Source of the DNA: Cristatella mucedo
Lineage: Eukaryota > Bryozoa > Phylactolaemata > Cristatellidae
Direction of reading: 5' to 3'
NCBI GenBank assembly: GCA_009760855.2
Contig: WPIO01000058.1
Coordinates: 1,580,001 to 1,644,000, forward strand
Length of the DNA: 64,000 nucleotides
Part shown: one piece after another, positions 1-38,965 of the stretch
How the letters are laid out: each line of letters starts with the position of its first letter
Position numbering within the stretch: position 1 is the stretch's first letter
The notes under the pieces: model-generated
What the model saw: only the letters and a program-made list of their open reading frames with translations
Told to the model about the DNA's origin: nothing
The model's database searches: none
Program-made: the position numbers and the translations under genes

Positions 1-693
1 TTATTGTTCCCAGAGCTTTCTTGTGGAAGTTGTTTGTGGAACACAGTTATTAACAGTTCCATCAAATTACACTGCTCTGAGAAAGCTCAGAATGAGGTAG
101 ACGTATGAATTTAGCCTTTGTAGCCTTCTGCCATAATAGCTAAATAAGTGCTCAGGAATGAGATAACTTTAGTGCCTTCCTGATTGCTTACTGCTTAATT
201 GTGGAGGATCCTTCGTAATGGGAAGCAGTTACCGTACGACTGACCTTTGCCGTGTTACCTTGCTTTTCCCTAGCTTGTGTCTGTGGTTGCTATTTATGCT
301 ATCACGTGCACTAAGTAGTGGTCGCTCGTTTATAGAGCAGTTGGCTCTTCCAGTCGTCGCCCTGCTTTTCAGTTTCGTATATGCCGCAGTGAGTGTGAGC
401 CAAGAAAGCCTCTTTCTTGGCAAGCCTCCCAGCTAGTAGGCCAACCAAACAGCCATTGCATGTCTGATAGTCGTTCATGTGGTTCCTCGGCTGCCTTTCA
501 CTTTATGTGGAATTCTTTGCTCTTGCTGTCCCTTTTGACATGCCCCATCTCTCTCTCTCTCTTATGACTTATTGCATTTTGTGAAACCAGTTGTCATAGT
601 TGTTATTCACGGTGTAGCCGGGTTGACCAAGCCTGCCCGGCAGGCCTGCCAAACCAAGCAAGTCATCATGTCTTCCTGTGACTGATTTTGCAG
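1..693. other. Presumed SNX25 intron, left edge
   Basis: No exon-like segment with both splice sites and a protein-like reading could be found here. A 72-codon hydrophobic frame at 218-436 has no family resemblance. If the gene model is right this is the 3' part of the intron before the first RGS exon. Confidence 0.5.
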
Positions 694-27063
<26,370 letters not shown>

Positions 27064-28158
27064 ACTCGCTCGTGTTCCAGAATGTCGTCGTCGTCGCTAA
27101 CATTCCGAAGCCCGAATTCATGTGGGCGTGTGTTAGTGTCGCTTTTGTACCCCTCAGATCCGGCACTTGTGCGCCAATGCCTGCTAACTGCAGCGCTGCA
27201 CAAGTTGATGTAATGGTACAGGCCGCTTGTGCCTCACTCGAGGCCTGCATACTGAAGGGTCCTCGAGTAAGCGCCTTGCTGTTTCATTCGTGTCTCAACT
27301 TTCAGCCGCTTTGGCCTGGAAAGCGTGACTTTAAATGTGGGGTTGACTCTGGGTGTTTAGCAATAGTTACTGGCATTGACGGGCCACATTTTTTTCGTGG
27401 AACCAGAATTGCACTCGTCCGTTTTATGGGTTCAGTCCACTGCTGTCTGCCGTTCGTTTTTTGCTCCCTGAGCGATGCAGGAGAGGCCTTTTTGACCAAC
27501 ACTTAGCATGGTGTAATATATCGCGTAGGTGTTGTTTGCCTGCGAAGCCCTGCGACTATACCCCTCGATTTTACATCGAACTTTTTTCGTGCCGTGATAT
27601 GGATATCGTGGTTCCTTTTTAAAAAGCATCGCATGCATTCGTGGAACGTGTATGAAATGCAGTGCTCGCGTCCAGATACATGAAGACCATTGTGGTCTGG
27701 TATTTCATTTGTTGTTAACTATTGTCTTAATACAATGAAGATTTCCTTGATACACCACGACACTCTGACGAGACTACATTGGGCTCGTGTTAGTCGTGGC
27801 TGGCTGAACCGACAGGCAGCCAGGAAAAATATCGAGTGGATCGATGCGAACTGTCGACGATAGTACGCATTCCTGTTTATAAGACAAGGGCGCCAGCGCT
27901 TGCAAATTCTCAGCACATTTTACACCACTGCTTAAAAAGAGTTTGTGAATACTTGAAAATGCATGCTCTAAATGCCCGGCTGGCTGGCTTGGAATCGCTG
28001 CCGCCTGCTTTACTCTCCTACGGCTGGCTTGCTGGACGTTGTAATTGATCAGCTGAGATTTATATGTACAAAACTCTAGCTCGCTCAAGCTGCCGCAGCC
28101 AGGCAGTTGGCTCGCAGCGGCGGCTGGAAGCGGTGCTCGTTGGTGCTCGACTTGTAGC
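27064..28158. other. Convergent intergenic region / 3' untranslated sequence
   Basis: It lies between the SNX25 stop (+) and the stop of the LRAT-domain gene (-). It must hold both 3' untranslated regions and poly(A) sites, but no canonical AATAAA is visible on either strand. No repeat family was recognised. Confidence 0.5.
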
Positions 28159-28894
28159 TCAAAAACGCCGACCTCCCCCGAGGCCGAACAAGGAGAGTAT
28201 GGCATCCAAGTACGTGCCCGTGTTGACCTCGATCGCCGGCTCCGGCAGTAGCCCCCAAAAAGCTAGCGATGGAGCAACGTATGGCCACATCAGTCTCCAC
28301 AGCTTGCCGCCCGTCGCATGGTCGAACGCGTACAATGTCAGCAAACAAAAGAAGCAGGCCCTCAGCTTGTGCCGACCGACGACGTAGAAGAAGAAGTTCA
28401 GGGGCGTCTCCACCATCGGCGGCAGCACGGCGGCGGCACAGTCTCGCCGTCGACCGAGGAGCTTGTACACTCTCGGGTACCTGGTCAGAGAGCGGTTAAC
28501 TCCCGTCATTACACGGCTGCAGAGGTCGGCGTCGGTTTTGCAGAACACCGCATAGTGCTCGCAGCTTTTGACGGCAGCGGCACGGCAGCTCTGGGACACG
28601 CCGACGGCCGGCGGCAGTCGGATCAGCTGCTTCGCCAAAGTCACCGTGTCGTCGGCGCTTCGGCAGCGAATTGTGGCCGGATCGTAGACGATTCTCATCA
28701 GCGGCCGCCTGCCCGAGTCCGTGAACTCGGCAAGCTCCACGCGAGCCGGACAGTAGCATCTTAACTGAACACCCTCCGGGCCGATGTCGACTACGCCTTT
28801 TCCTCGGCCCAGGAAAATGCCGTGGTGCCACGTTCGCAGCAAGCCCCCGTAGAGCGCCGTTTCCGTTACGACATGATCGCCTTTGCAGAGTGCC
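28159..28894 (-). CDS. LRAT/NC-domain acyltransferase-fold protein, last exon
   Basis: Reading the minus strand, an acceptor (TTTTTGCAG) at 28895 opens a frame of 244 codons that completes one base of the previous codon and ends at 28159. Residues 5-29 contain GDHVV...TWHHGIFLG, the start of an LRAT domain with its first catalytic histidine. Residues 110-117 read SCEHYAVF, the NCEHF box with its nucleophilic cysteine (111). Where many relatives have 'VIHL' with a second histidine, this one has VVDI. Hydrophobic stretches near residues 162-189 and 205-218 suggest membrane association, as in LRAT-type phospholipid acyltransferases. The upstream exon or exons with the start codon were not found, so the gene is partial here. 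Substrate cannot be told. Confidence 0.8.
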
Positions 28895-29269
28895 CTGCAA
28901 AAAGCCGAGGCCAGCTAGCGGATAGTGACGCGCCTGGGAAGAGATTCGATTCAGACGACTCACGCCCCTCGCTCGGGCCTCTAGCTCGGCTCTGACGCGT
29001 GCTTTGTAGGTCGAGACTCGCCGAGTGAGTTTTAGTTGCAACTCGAGCAAGGCATAGCAGTAGAGCTCTGGTGAAGGCGTACACGGGAAGACAAGGAGTG
29101 GTGCTTTTGAGAGGTTTTACCATTGGCAGCTCTGCTTTCCTAGAGCTCGCCAAGTATGTACAGTTCGTGAGCACGACATAGGGGCCTCTCTGGCAATGTG
29201 AGAGCAGACGTAGGAACGCGGCCCACGAATCTGCTGCTTTTTTATCTCTGCAGTGGGAGGGAGGAAATG
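28895..29269. other. Intron or 5' flank of the LRAT-domain gene
   Basis: Open minus-strand frames continue here but show no family match, and no clear exon with a starting ATG in the right phase was found. Confidence 0.35.
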
Positions 29270-29640
29270 AGCGTGGAAGCGAAGCGCTAGTCTATGTTTA
29301 AGTCTCAGCCAAAGACGAGTCCGTTCCGCTTCAGCTTTCCCTGCACCCAGGGTATACTGCCTTTTTTCTCACGTGTGCCATGCGTGCTGCTTACCCGCTG
29401 CAAGATTCAAGTGTAATTTACAAGCAAGAGGTCTTACTAACCCGTGGTTCCGAATCTCTTCTTTCATGCTTCTGCATGCAAGTCTTGTCCACACACTGTG
29501 CACGTCATCTACCTTTAATAGTGCGTCTCTTGCAGTGGGTTGTATAGCACCCAGATAGAAATTAAGTTCTCTCTTGTGTTTCTTTAAAAGTGACCATTTA
29601 TTGTTCTTATTATCATTACTACTAAGCGCGATGTTACATG
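29270..29640 (+). repeat. LINE-B-related 3' end, decayed
   Basis: Ends GTATAGCACCCAGATAGAAA, TTAAGTTCTCTC and TTATTGTTCTTATTATCATT, a degraded hairpin and tail. Upstream similarity (AAGTCTCAGCCAAAGACGAG) is to the segment at 22606. Confidence 0.5.
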
Positions 29641-31515
29641 AACGTAGATTTCTCACGCTTCTGTCTTCTCCCACTTCGGTAAAGCTGATCTATTACGCCA
29701 CCTGGGATAATATTGTTATTGTAGGACATGCAGCGAATTTAGTCATAGCATAAACGAGTGGCCGTGGCTTGCTTTCACGTATCCAGTAAAAACCGTTTCT
29801 GCTTCCCAGTTGAACCTCCCTGCTCTCGTGGGTATGGGTGTGCGCGTCAAACATTTTCGCCAAAGCTCATAAGCACGCATTTTCGTGCGTCCATCTGTGC
29901 AGGCAGATAGGGGCTCTACTACGCCCTTGCCATTACTCTCTAGGAGTCCGCGATGGCTTTCTCTGACGGCTTGAGCTCAATACATCGATAGAAGTGTAAA
30001 GCAGAACAGACCACCGAATATATTCAGCTTCAGGGGCAGATATATGCCGTGTAGCAGGGCGGCATCCTGGCTTGAGCATCGTCCTCATAATCGCAGCAGC
30101 CCCACTACTAGCAGGCCCCTTGATGGAAAAGAATATTTAAGGTGCAGTCGCCACCGGCCTTTACCTGCTGTCTGAGACGCACTCAGCATCGATCTGCTCA
30201 TTCATATTCCTTAAAGAGCATCATTGTTTTCCGTTGGATAAGCTCTAAGGAGTTGCTGCCATAGTTGCACGCCGCTGTCAACGTCCCGCAACACTCAACG
30301 CAAACTGAATGTTGTTTCGATGGCTTCTTGCAATGACCTCGCCACTAAGCTTGAGCTATGTAATCGTGCAGTGGCGAAAGTTACGCGGCTGCTTGTGCAG
30401 GTGTCACTCTGAGCCACGGAGCCTCATATAGAACGGAGGCTTAGCCCTTGGTCCAGTCGTTCTCACTGGTTGCCTAGATATGTGAAGCTTTCACAATTAG
30501 GGACGCCATGCATTGCAATCCAACTGCTCTATTTGATTGCTAGCCATTGCAATGCCCTAGCCTGCTATTCAGTTGCTCTAGTTCATTTGTCATGTACAAG
30601 AGCGATTGCATGTCACCTATTTCAGCGAAAGCTGACCGCTAGATATCCGTGTTCTTGCATTTGGGTTTCGGCAATGCAGTGATACATTTTAAGATGTGTT
30701 GGGTTTTCACTTAGTCTGAAGACGCATATTCACTTCTTTCATCCGGTGAAGTATTACAAACTTGTTAGACAAATTAGATCCTCATTTGACCTCACCTCCC
30801 AAATACTCTTCGAGCCGATCTCACGAGAGACTATTTAACGATTGCTCGAAAGCTCTGCTTAAACCTCGACAAGTGGAAACCTAACTGATAATATGATCAG
30901 TAACGATTATTACAATAAGTTAATTTGTAGCCTTAACTGATAAACGATCAATAACATTTATTTGAATCAGTGTATGAGTTAGCATAGGCACCGTACCAGT
31001 TGCTTCGTCGCGCTAGATGTGCTGCATTCTGATTTAGCAGTGGCTAATATAAGAACTATTGAACTCTGCTGCAAAGAATTTTGAAAAATAGCTTGGTTGC
31101 GACTTTGTGGCCAAATATAAGTGGCTAAAACCGGGTTCTTCGAGCTAACTAAAACCTTGCCTCTGATGGTGCACAAACTGCTAAGACGTCTGCGAGGGCT
31201 GGAGCACTTTACATCGACTGAAATACTGACGGGTGCACAGACTAATCGGAGAGCTGCATGGGTAGACACAGTAGTCCTTGTGTATGTCAGGGTAATCGAA
31301 CTGACCAGAAACATGGTACGTTAGACAAATAGACCAAATGTCTGCGAGTGAAGACAAGCAGACCGGAGATCTGTTTCGGTAGAAAAACTAAGCAGATACA
31401 TTGCTACGGTTGACAATTTGACTAGGCGTTTGAAAGGGATAGATAAACTGACTTGGTGTCTGCTCAGATCGGTCAACAATCCGGATACTTGCTGGTGCAG
31501 ATCAATAGGCCCTAA
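29641..31515. other. Intergenic, unassigned
   Basis: No exon or repeat family was recognised. Open frames are short. Confidence 0.4.
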
Positions 31516-31520
31516 GTGTA

Positions 31521-31663
31521 CTGCCGAGCTGGTTTGACCTAGCGGTTAAGATACTCACCTCGATCAAGGTTTGGCCGAGGTCGTAGGCTCGAGCCCTGTC
31601 ACATATGTGAAGCGCCTGAATAGAGATTAAGTTCTCTTAGGGTGCTATACAAATGAATTACAG
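31521..31663 (+). repeat. tRNA-derived SINE, family 1
   Basis: A nearly complete copy: GCCGAGCTGGTTTGACCTAG head, GGCTCGAGCCC B-box-like segment, then the AGCGCCTGAATAGAGATTAA and TTCTCTTAGGGTGCT hairpin, ending AAATGAATTACA. Confidence 0.9.
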
Positions 31664-33490
31664 TGTGTTTACTAGATTAGGCACAGTGGACCAGAATTTT
31701 GCAAGGGTGAACATACTGACTGTACGTCGTCTCCATCTTTACTTGGTCCAAAATTCTGCCTTGAACGTTCACAGTCTGCTTAGAGAGAACTGTCAATTTG
31801 CCAACAGCATAATGTTTCCAATTACTGATGGATATGTCATCAATAACTACAAATATTATGAGGGTTTGCAGTAGATTTTAAAAGTTATAAATGTGGCTCC
31901 ACATTATAGATTGATTGCGATATTTAAAGCGCACTTTTGTTACTAGAAAAGTGTATTACTCCAAATTCTCTTAATCCTTCTCCTAAACCACAAGTGATTT
32001 TCCAGCATTTACAACATTTGTGAGTATTTCTTCCGAATATTTCTAATTCAGCAATGATGTTTGAGATTTTTCACCGAGGTCGGAGACAAATTAAACATTT
32101 TACCATCTTACCCCATTCTAAATCTCGATCCATGTTGCGAAGGCAGTAATGGAACGGATTATGGCTTGCAATTCTGCAACTCACTAATTACATATTTATC
32201 GCATTATAATAAGAGCAAAATACCATTAAATCAACTATTTACTATTTATTATTATTTACTATTTGATTTCCCAGACAATTGGCATTGGAAAGCAGACTGA
32301 TCGTACGTAGTACTTTTTGTGTAACTTCAGCTGTAAGCCGGTCAATTGTTCACTCTTTTCCGAGCTTTGTAAGGGCCACTGTAGGGCCTAAAAAAATCTT
32401 TCCTTTCACAGAAGCTCAGTCACGTCGTTTCTCGTGCAAGAAATGTATATTGAGGCCTGATTCGGATGATGATTTACTCACAGTAACTGAGTTATGTATT
32501 AGACTCTTGGCAGCGTGTCAGTGTAGATCAAGCAACATGGCAACGTTTATAACTTGAGAAACAGCTTTGGACCACGCTATTTTCTGAAATTCTCGCACTC
32601 AGGTCAAATCCACCTTTTCGAATGATAACTAAGTAAATCGCTAGCCAAATGCCAGTTGCGGCAACTTGCATCCGACATGAGTGCAACATGCAATATGTGC
32701 AGTGCCGCCGCAATTTCAGGGAAGAAGGTTTCTCTTCCTGTCACTACGAAGAAGGCCACTAATTCCTTAAAGATGCAAATTAGGCGTACGAGATACTTTT
32801 CGAGCTACTGCTGCTGTCATGAGAATCGGAGCAATCACATTGTGATGGGCTTTTAAAAATTAAAAATTAGCCAAGTACAAATCGTAAATTTCCAAACAAC
32901 CACACAACAGCACCTATGCATTATATCAAAGTAACTAAAAGCCTGTGGTAATTGCTGGGTATCTGTACGTTCATGTGGATAGCACTAGCCTCAGCCATGT
33001 GCCCTCTTCAAAATTCGTCCAATACGTTGCAACGCAACTCATATTAGTGGCCATACCCTTGACCTCGTGATCGAATAATATGTTGCCTAAATGGGTGCCT
33101 AATTGACATAATAATAACAATAATAACAATACCTTTGGTAAGCGCCCTTAGAGAACTCGTTTTCTTTCTTGGCACTTTACATTTGCCATCTTGGATAATT
33201 GCTAAATACCATTTACCGTAACAATACTTGTGAGCGAACAGGTTCCCATTCGGCTTATAAAGCAGCTTTACTTACAGTCAGGGAAAACAAGAAATTTCTA
33301 GACTCCTCCGGCAATAGACTCTCCCTCCTCCAAAAGACTCGCACCATGCTATAAGTTTCAATCTGAAGCGAGCTCTGGGTTTGAATGCTCCCCTAAAAGC
33401 TTTAGTCTGATCGAGCTATTAATTGAGCCGTTTATATTTATTGGCGCGACAGATAATTTCAATTGGTTTTAGCAAATAAATTTATTAATG
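31664..33490. other. Intergenic, AT-rich, with a short LINE-B tail
   Basis: Mostly unassigned. A minus-strand LINE-B 3' end (AATAATAACAATAATAACAA then AAGCGCCCTTAGAGAACTCG) is present at about 33108-33200. Confidence 0.5.
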
Positions 33491-33491
33491 A

Positions 33492-33731
33492 CAATAATAA
33501 TAAAATTGATAAAGCGCCCTCGGAGAACTAAATCTCTTTCTAGGCGCTATAAATTTGCTGCAAAGGAAAGACGATCGAATGGTGAGTGGTATTAAGCTTG
33601 ATTAACAACATAAATAACATGGTTATGAGTGGCATGCACAGGGTCAGCATGCAAGTGTGGTTAGTGGCAGCATGCACAGTGTCAGCACGCATAAGCACAT
33701 CAAGGACGAATCACAGGGACCCACTAAATGC
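33492..33731 (-). repeat. LINE-B 3' copy, short
   Basis: A 240-base 5'-truncated copy running from AGCATTTAGTGGGTCCCTGT (minus strand, at about 33731) through the hairpin to an (ATT)n tail at 33492. Its 5' end abuts the (ATT)n tail of the next copy. Confidence 0.88.
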
Positions 33732-34560
33732 TATAATAATAATAATAATAATAATGCACTTGATAAAGCACCCTCAGAGAACTCAATCTCTTTCTAGGCG
33801 CTTTACATTTGCTGCAAAAGGAGGCTGTCCTAAAAAGGCGTGTTTCAAGTTCATTTTAAATGTGGTCAAGTCAGGGGATGTTGTGAAGCAAGTCGGTTGT
33901 GAGTTCCAGGCTTTGGGAGCATAGGAACAAAATGCACGGTCTCCAAAGGACTTGAGGTTTGAACGAAGTATAGGTCCGGTTGGGGAGTAGATCTGATAGA
34001 TAGGCTGGAGCCAAAGAATGAAGGAACCTAGCAGTGAGCGACAAAACCTTAAAGTCGATCCGTTGCTTGACTGGTAGCCAGTGCAGGTCGGCGAGAAGTG
34101 GTATGATGTGGCTACTGCGACGCTCACAACAGAAAAGCCTAGCTGCAGTTTTACACCAGCTGTAGTCGCCTGATTGCACATGCCTGTAGGCCAGCAAGCA
34201 GTGAGTGAGAGTTACAGAAGTCAAAATGGAATGTCACAAATGCATGGACCAACTGAGACGTGGCATCCTTATCTAAACAAGCCCGAATTTTAGCAACTTT
34301 ATGTTGCTGAAAGTAGGCAGACTTGACTGTGGTGCTGATGTGGTCGTCTAACGAGAAGTCACTTTGGAAAATGACACCTAGATTTCGTGCAGATTCAACA
34401 AGAAATATGCTGGTAGAGCCGATTTTGAGCTTTAGCCTTTCAAATTTCTGAATTTTATTTGGTTTGCCCATAACTAGTAAGTTAGTTTTATCATTACTTA
34501 ATTAAAGAAAATTTGCTGCCATCCATGTATGGATGTTATGCAGCGAGGGAGTTGAGAGAA
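33732..34560 (-). repeat. LINE-B 3' copy, longer
   Basis: Minus-strand copy from the KLNDDKT region (about 34510) through RNLGVIFQSDFSLDDHIST, FHFDFCNS and LHWLPVKQRIDF to the hairpin and (AAT)n (plus strand) at 33735-33755. The frame is broken. It is well conserved against the copy at 14799. Confidence 0.9.
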
Positions 34561-35760
34561 TTCGAGGTGCTTGAAGGCTAAATTTAATTGAAGCTGCTAG
34601 CCTCCGTGAGACCAGAGACACTCTAAATAGCTACGATGCTTTTAAAGTCGATGCCTTGGCTCTGCCTAATATATCCACAGCATTCGAAATTGATCACTGC
34701 TGCAGTCTGCTAGAGTGGTCACTAAAATTGATCTAGCTGATGAGGCTCTGTCGTGATTCTTATCGTAATTGTCTAATCATTACTATTCCACGTCGTATAA
34801 TGGTCAAGTTTACTCACGTGGACCACTGACCTATGAAGCTATACAATCTTCTGTTCATGTCTCTTTGTCGTTGGCCATTTGTAAAGAACCTGCCGGAAAC
34901 GGAAATGAGCCTATGAAATCGGCTATTAACTTTATGCCATGGACACATAGGTGCACTTGTTATTCAACTCATTAGGATCAGCTGCAGTGACCGATAATCA
35001 GAAAAAACTTGTGCCTCATTTGCTATAGCAGCTACAGTTGTCCCCGGTTGACTAAAAGAAACAGTGTAGAATTTTTAATCTGACTTTCAAGGCCTGTCAT
35101 GACTTATTCCTTCTTATATAATGTAACTGCTGTGCCCGTTTTAGCTTCCTCTTGTCCTCAGATCAGCAATACAATAAATTAGCGATTCTATTTTTCACAT
35201 GATCGTTGATAGAAGAAACTGCATAGAAGTATTTGAAGAGTCAAGCACACTTCCACAATTCTCGCTGAACAACAAAATTTCTCCTGCCGCTGACTACAAG
35301 CAGATCCTTTTCAGCCATCCTAAATCTCTGATTTAGGTTCTTCTCCAAGATAAAGACAAGATAAATACAAGAAAAACGTTAGTCGACATGTGCTCGTGTT
35401 TTTGAGAAGCTTCGTGAATTGAAGCCAACTTTGAATCCGATAAGTATGACGGTGGATTTTGAAAAAGCAAGCCATAAGGCTGCGATTCCTGTATTTCCCA
35501 CAACGCTCCTCGTCGGGTGCCTCTTGCATTTAGGACAGTGTTTATGGAGGAAAGTTCAAGATTCTCAACTGACCGAAGAGTGCCGTAATAGCGAAATAAT
35601 TGTGATTTAATTTACAAATATATCAAATAAATCGACCCTACATTATCTTTAAATTTTCTACTCGAATGTTAGTCAAGTTTCATTCAAGAATCAAGTTGCT
35701 TTGATATTTATTATTTATTTATAACCTATTAATTATGTATTAGTTATTTTTGTATTATAG
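34561..35760. other. Intergenic, unassigned
   Basis: Nothing recognised. A fragment near 34960-35180 (CCTCTTGTCCTCAGATCAGC) may be a LINE-A remnant, compared with 44450. Confidence 0.35.
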
Positions 35761-35778
35761 GTACTCCGAAAGTATCAA

Positions 35779-35994
35779 ATGTATTTAGCTGTCTTGACGG
35801 GGCTATTTTATCTTGGGTTGTTTTGTATCCAGGCAATTTTTCTGGGATATTTTGTTAGCACTGTTTTGTCCGGACTTTTGTCGGGTCACTCGTCTTTAAT
35901 TTTGCGGGGTGAAGCTAAGCCGATCAAAAAGTCTCACTCAATTCTAAAGTGTCGGAGGAGTCTCAGTGATTATAATACCAATTGCAGTGGGTAG
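35779..35994 (+). CDS. Doubtful ORF, 71 codons, membrane-like
   Basis: ATG at 35779. Two adjoining hydrophobic stretches (LAVLTGLFYLGLFCIQAIFL and GYFVSTVLSGLL) are followed by a basic tail (KPIKKSHSILKCRRSLSD). A splice-acceptor-like TTTTTGTATTATAG ends at 35760, from which the frame is open. No family was recognised and no donor or companion exon was found. It may be chance in AT-rich DNA. Confidence 0.2.
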   Translation: MYLAVLTGLFYLGLFCIQAIFLGYFVSTVLSGLLSGHSSLILRGEAKPIKKSHSILKCRRSLSDYNTNCSG

Positions 35995-36109
35995 CTAAGG
36001 ATTGCCTGATGCAAGACACGAACCGACGAACTTGGTCGTGAAGTGCGAGCACATTACCCCTGGGCAAAGACTCGGGGGATTTTGTTACTCATTATTCGCA
36101 GGTCTTCCA

Positions 36110-36590
36110 AACTGCAATAAGCCACTTAAAGATGCTACAAAATCATAAAGCTAGTCTTGTCTGTCGTGAACGTTGCAGTTGCCACAATACGTCACTTCTT
36201 ACCGATCTGCAACCGACCCCGTCAGGCAGGGTATCGTCTTAAAGGTTTTGTCATTGACTGGTGGGTCCTCGGTTCTTTCACTGGCCTACTTATCTGAACT
36301 ACTTCCCAGTCCGGTTAAGGCATTGTACCATTCGCTCTGGTGACAAAGGCTGTTCAAGTGTGCATCTAATCAATCTCAAATTGTTTGGTGATCCTGCCTT
36401 TACTTAGTATGCTTCCAAAGCCTGGTCCTCACTCTCAACTGATGTCACGTTCACTGACTCTAGGCATTAAAAAAGCTTAAAACCTACTTATTCCTCACAG
36501 CCTTGGCTGGGTCTGTGTAAACTGTCTTTTTCTTGCTCGTGCATGCTGACACTTTGCATGCTATCACTAATCGAATTAGGAAGCTAGTTT
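36110..36590 (+). repeat. LINE-B-related 3' copy, decayed
   Basis: Matches the segment at 15740-16140 (GTCTGTCGTGAACGTTGCAG, AAGCCTGG, a GTGTAAACTGTCTTTTTC region) but ends before the hairpin. Confidence 0.65.
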
Positions 36591-37800
36591 AATTGTGAAT
36601 CAACATTTCTTCATAGCCTTCTGGCGATTTCTTCTCAGCGACTCCAATGCAGGGATATTCGCGTTCGTGCATTTCTACCAACTCCGAAAAGTAATCACCA
36701 TGCTACCGTTGCTGAATCAGTATGCTGCAACAGCATATAGATTTGACCTAAACACAAATTTAGCTGATTTAACAGCCTCATTTGCACTGCGGTAGAAGAG
36801 CCTTGACGATGCCACAGAAGGAGCACGATAAGTCACGGTCACAATCGCTGGTGACATTGTTCTTACCAGAGTGCTGTACATTGATTATGCGTGCAGCAAT
36901 GGTGACTTAGTTTTGAGACCGTTTCAGGTAATTTATCAGATCGGACTGAAGCTGAAGATTTCCATATATCTCCAACTCTAATAATGCTGTTAATATGAAT
37001 TACTGTGAATCCGACCGTTCAGGAGATAATTTGAAACCCAAGTCGACGGGGTGACTGGTGATGAACATTAAAACAGCTAAAACAATTGATGAGACGATGC
37101 ATCTGAAAATCCTTAGTGGTAATTTATGTCACAGCCTGACAAGTTGGCGAAGCGGATTTTTTTTAACACCTAGCACGTAAGAAGGATTTTTTAAATATAT
37201 TGGTCAAAGGTGGCCTAAATTTTAAGTAGGAAGTAGTGAAACGCTGGCTTCCTAACGGAGTCAAATTATTGAGTGCTAGAGATTATAGACCGCTCCTGAT
37301 TTACGTTATCATTAGGAACCAGATATGTGATAAACTATGCATACAAAGACATCGGAAGTGATGATTACACAATGCTACATAATGGCTGGTTCTTCGCGAG
37401 AACATGTAGCCCCTCTGAAGCTCCGAGATAACTTGTGCCACGTAAAAGACAGAGTCTTGTTATCAAAGTAGGGCATTTTTAATCAGTCTCGTTTGCCATC
37501 GTCGGTACATCCACGATTGGGGGCTTGTCCCAATCGCTGGCTGTGCTCCGAGGCACTAGCTACGTCAGTATCTCATGCATTTGAAAGGACTAGCACCCAT
37601 CTCGCGAGCAGTGCTTGCGGAGAATTACTTAAGATCGCAAGCTACGAGCAGCTGCCGCGCTATTGTAGCACTCCAATCTCCTTCACTCGCTATCTCCCTA
37701 CCCAACTTTCTTGGTCTCCATCTAATTTTCTCAATCTCATGCACTCACTCTCAGTTTGTTCTTTTTGACCTGCTCTTTCGATCTTACTCTTTCACTTGCT
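36591..37800. other. Intergenic, unassigned
   Basis: No exon or repeat family was recognised. Confidence 0.4.
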
Positions 37801-37810
37801 GGCACTCACC

Positions 37811-37892
<82 letters not shown>

Positions 37893-37918
37893 CTCTCTCG
37901 TTCTCTTTCTCTCTCTCC
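37811..37918 (+). repeat. (CT)n microsatellite
   Basis: About 75 bases of perfect CT repeat, then an interrupted TTCTCTC run. Confidence 0.98.
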
Positions 37919-38926
37919 CCTATCTTGGATGTGGTTTCGCCTCACTTTAAGTTTTTCTCTTTGGGACAAGACCTACGTTTTAATGACCAGTGAGTCACTA
38001 GACAAAAGTGGCACACGGATCCTTCGGGAACCGAATGCCAACAAATGCGATCTGAGCTCGTTTAAACATAATTCGCTCACGAGCTCCGATGTGCAGTCAG
38101 TAGCCAATAGTCTGTAAGCATCACTAAAGAGTTTACTCTAAAAGGATCTATTACCATTGACACGTGCCCAATATAAAGGAGGAGCGTGAGTCGAGACACG
38201 ATCCTGTAGTTGACGGCTGCTAACAGCTGGCGATTGCGATGCTACATGTATCCAGACGCGTATCTACTATCCAGACTTGTACCGCGGAATTGCGTCGACA
38301 GTAGCGCTTGCTACAGAAGGTTTTGATCCTTTACTCGAAACTTTGCACAGCTATGAAAATCTCAACGGCTTCTCTAGCAGATGATGTTATAGCTTGATTG
38401 GCAATGCCAAAATGTGAGTACTTAATGAGCGGCTAGATGAGCAAGATGGCGGCCGGTGGTTTTCGGCATAGGTTCTTTCCTCGGGAACTTTGCAAGGAAG
38501 CTGCACTTCGGTCAAGCTTTACCTTTGGCTGGCCCCTCCATGTCCGTGGGCCGCCTCACTAAATGCACTTCCGGTCGACCGGCGTAAATCGCTAGCTGCT
38601 GCATCCGCGACTAACGGCTAATGCTAACGTTACGATTTCGTAATAAACAGGGCGCAATTCCAGCGGTCATGTTTAACAGGCCAGCGCCTACGGCACGCTG
38701 CCGGCTGAGCTTCGGAGTAGAAAGGAGTACAGCAACACACACATTTGGCGCCGCCCCGAGCGCTCCTCAGTCTGGTCTTGGTTGAGCTAGACCCGGTTGT
38801 GTAGCCCGCCCGGATTGGCACCCAGCCAGGGCCATTGGCCTGGTTAATTCCGGTGCTTTCTTTGGTGTTGTGGAGTAGTTTAACATGTGCACGGCAGACT
38901 CGATGAAAAGCAGCTGGTCACCTTCA

Positions 38927-38965
38927 GCCCGCCCGCCCGCCCGCCCGCCCGCCCGCCTGCCCGCC
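38927..38965 (+). repeat. (GCCC)n short tandem repeat
   Basis: About nine tetranucleotide units with one T change. Confidence 0.95.

Noticed and set aside
218-436. 72-codon hydrophobic frame as SNX25 N-terminal membrane exon
   Set aside because: It has no splice-site pair fitting the phase of the next exon and lies where the region just before the RGS domain, not the membrane anchor, is expected.
28318-29050. Frames of 148 codons (+) and 184 codons (-) over the LRAT-domain exon
   Set aside because: They are shadow frames of the GC-rich real exon; only the 28159-28894 minus frame has motifs.
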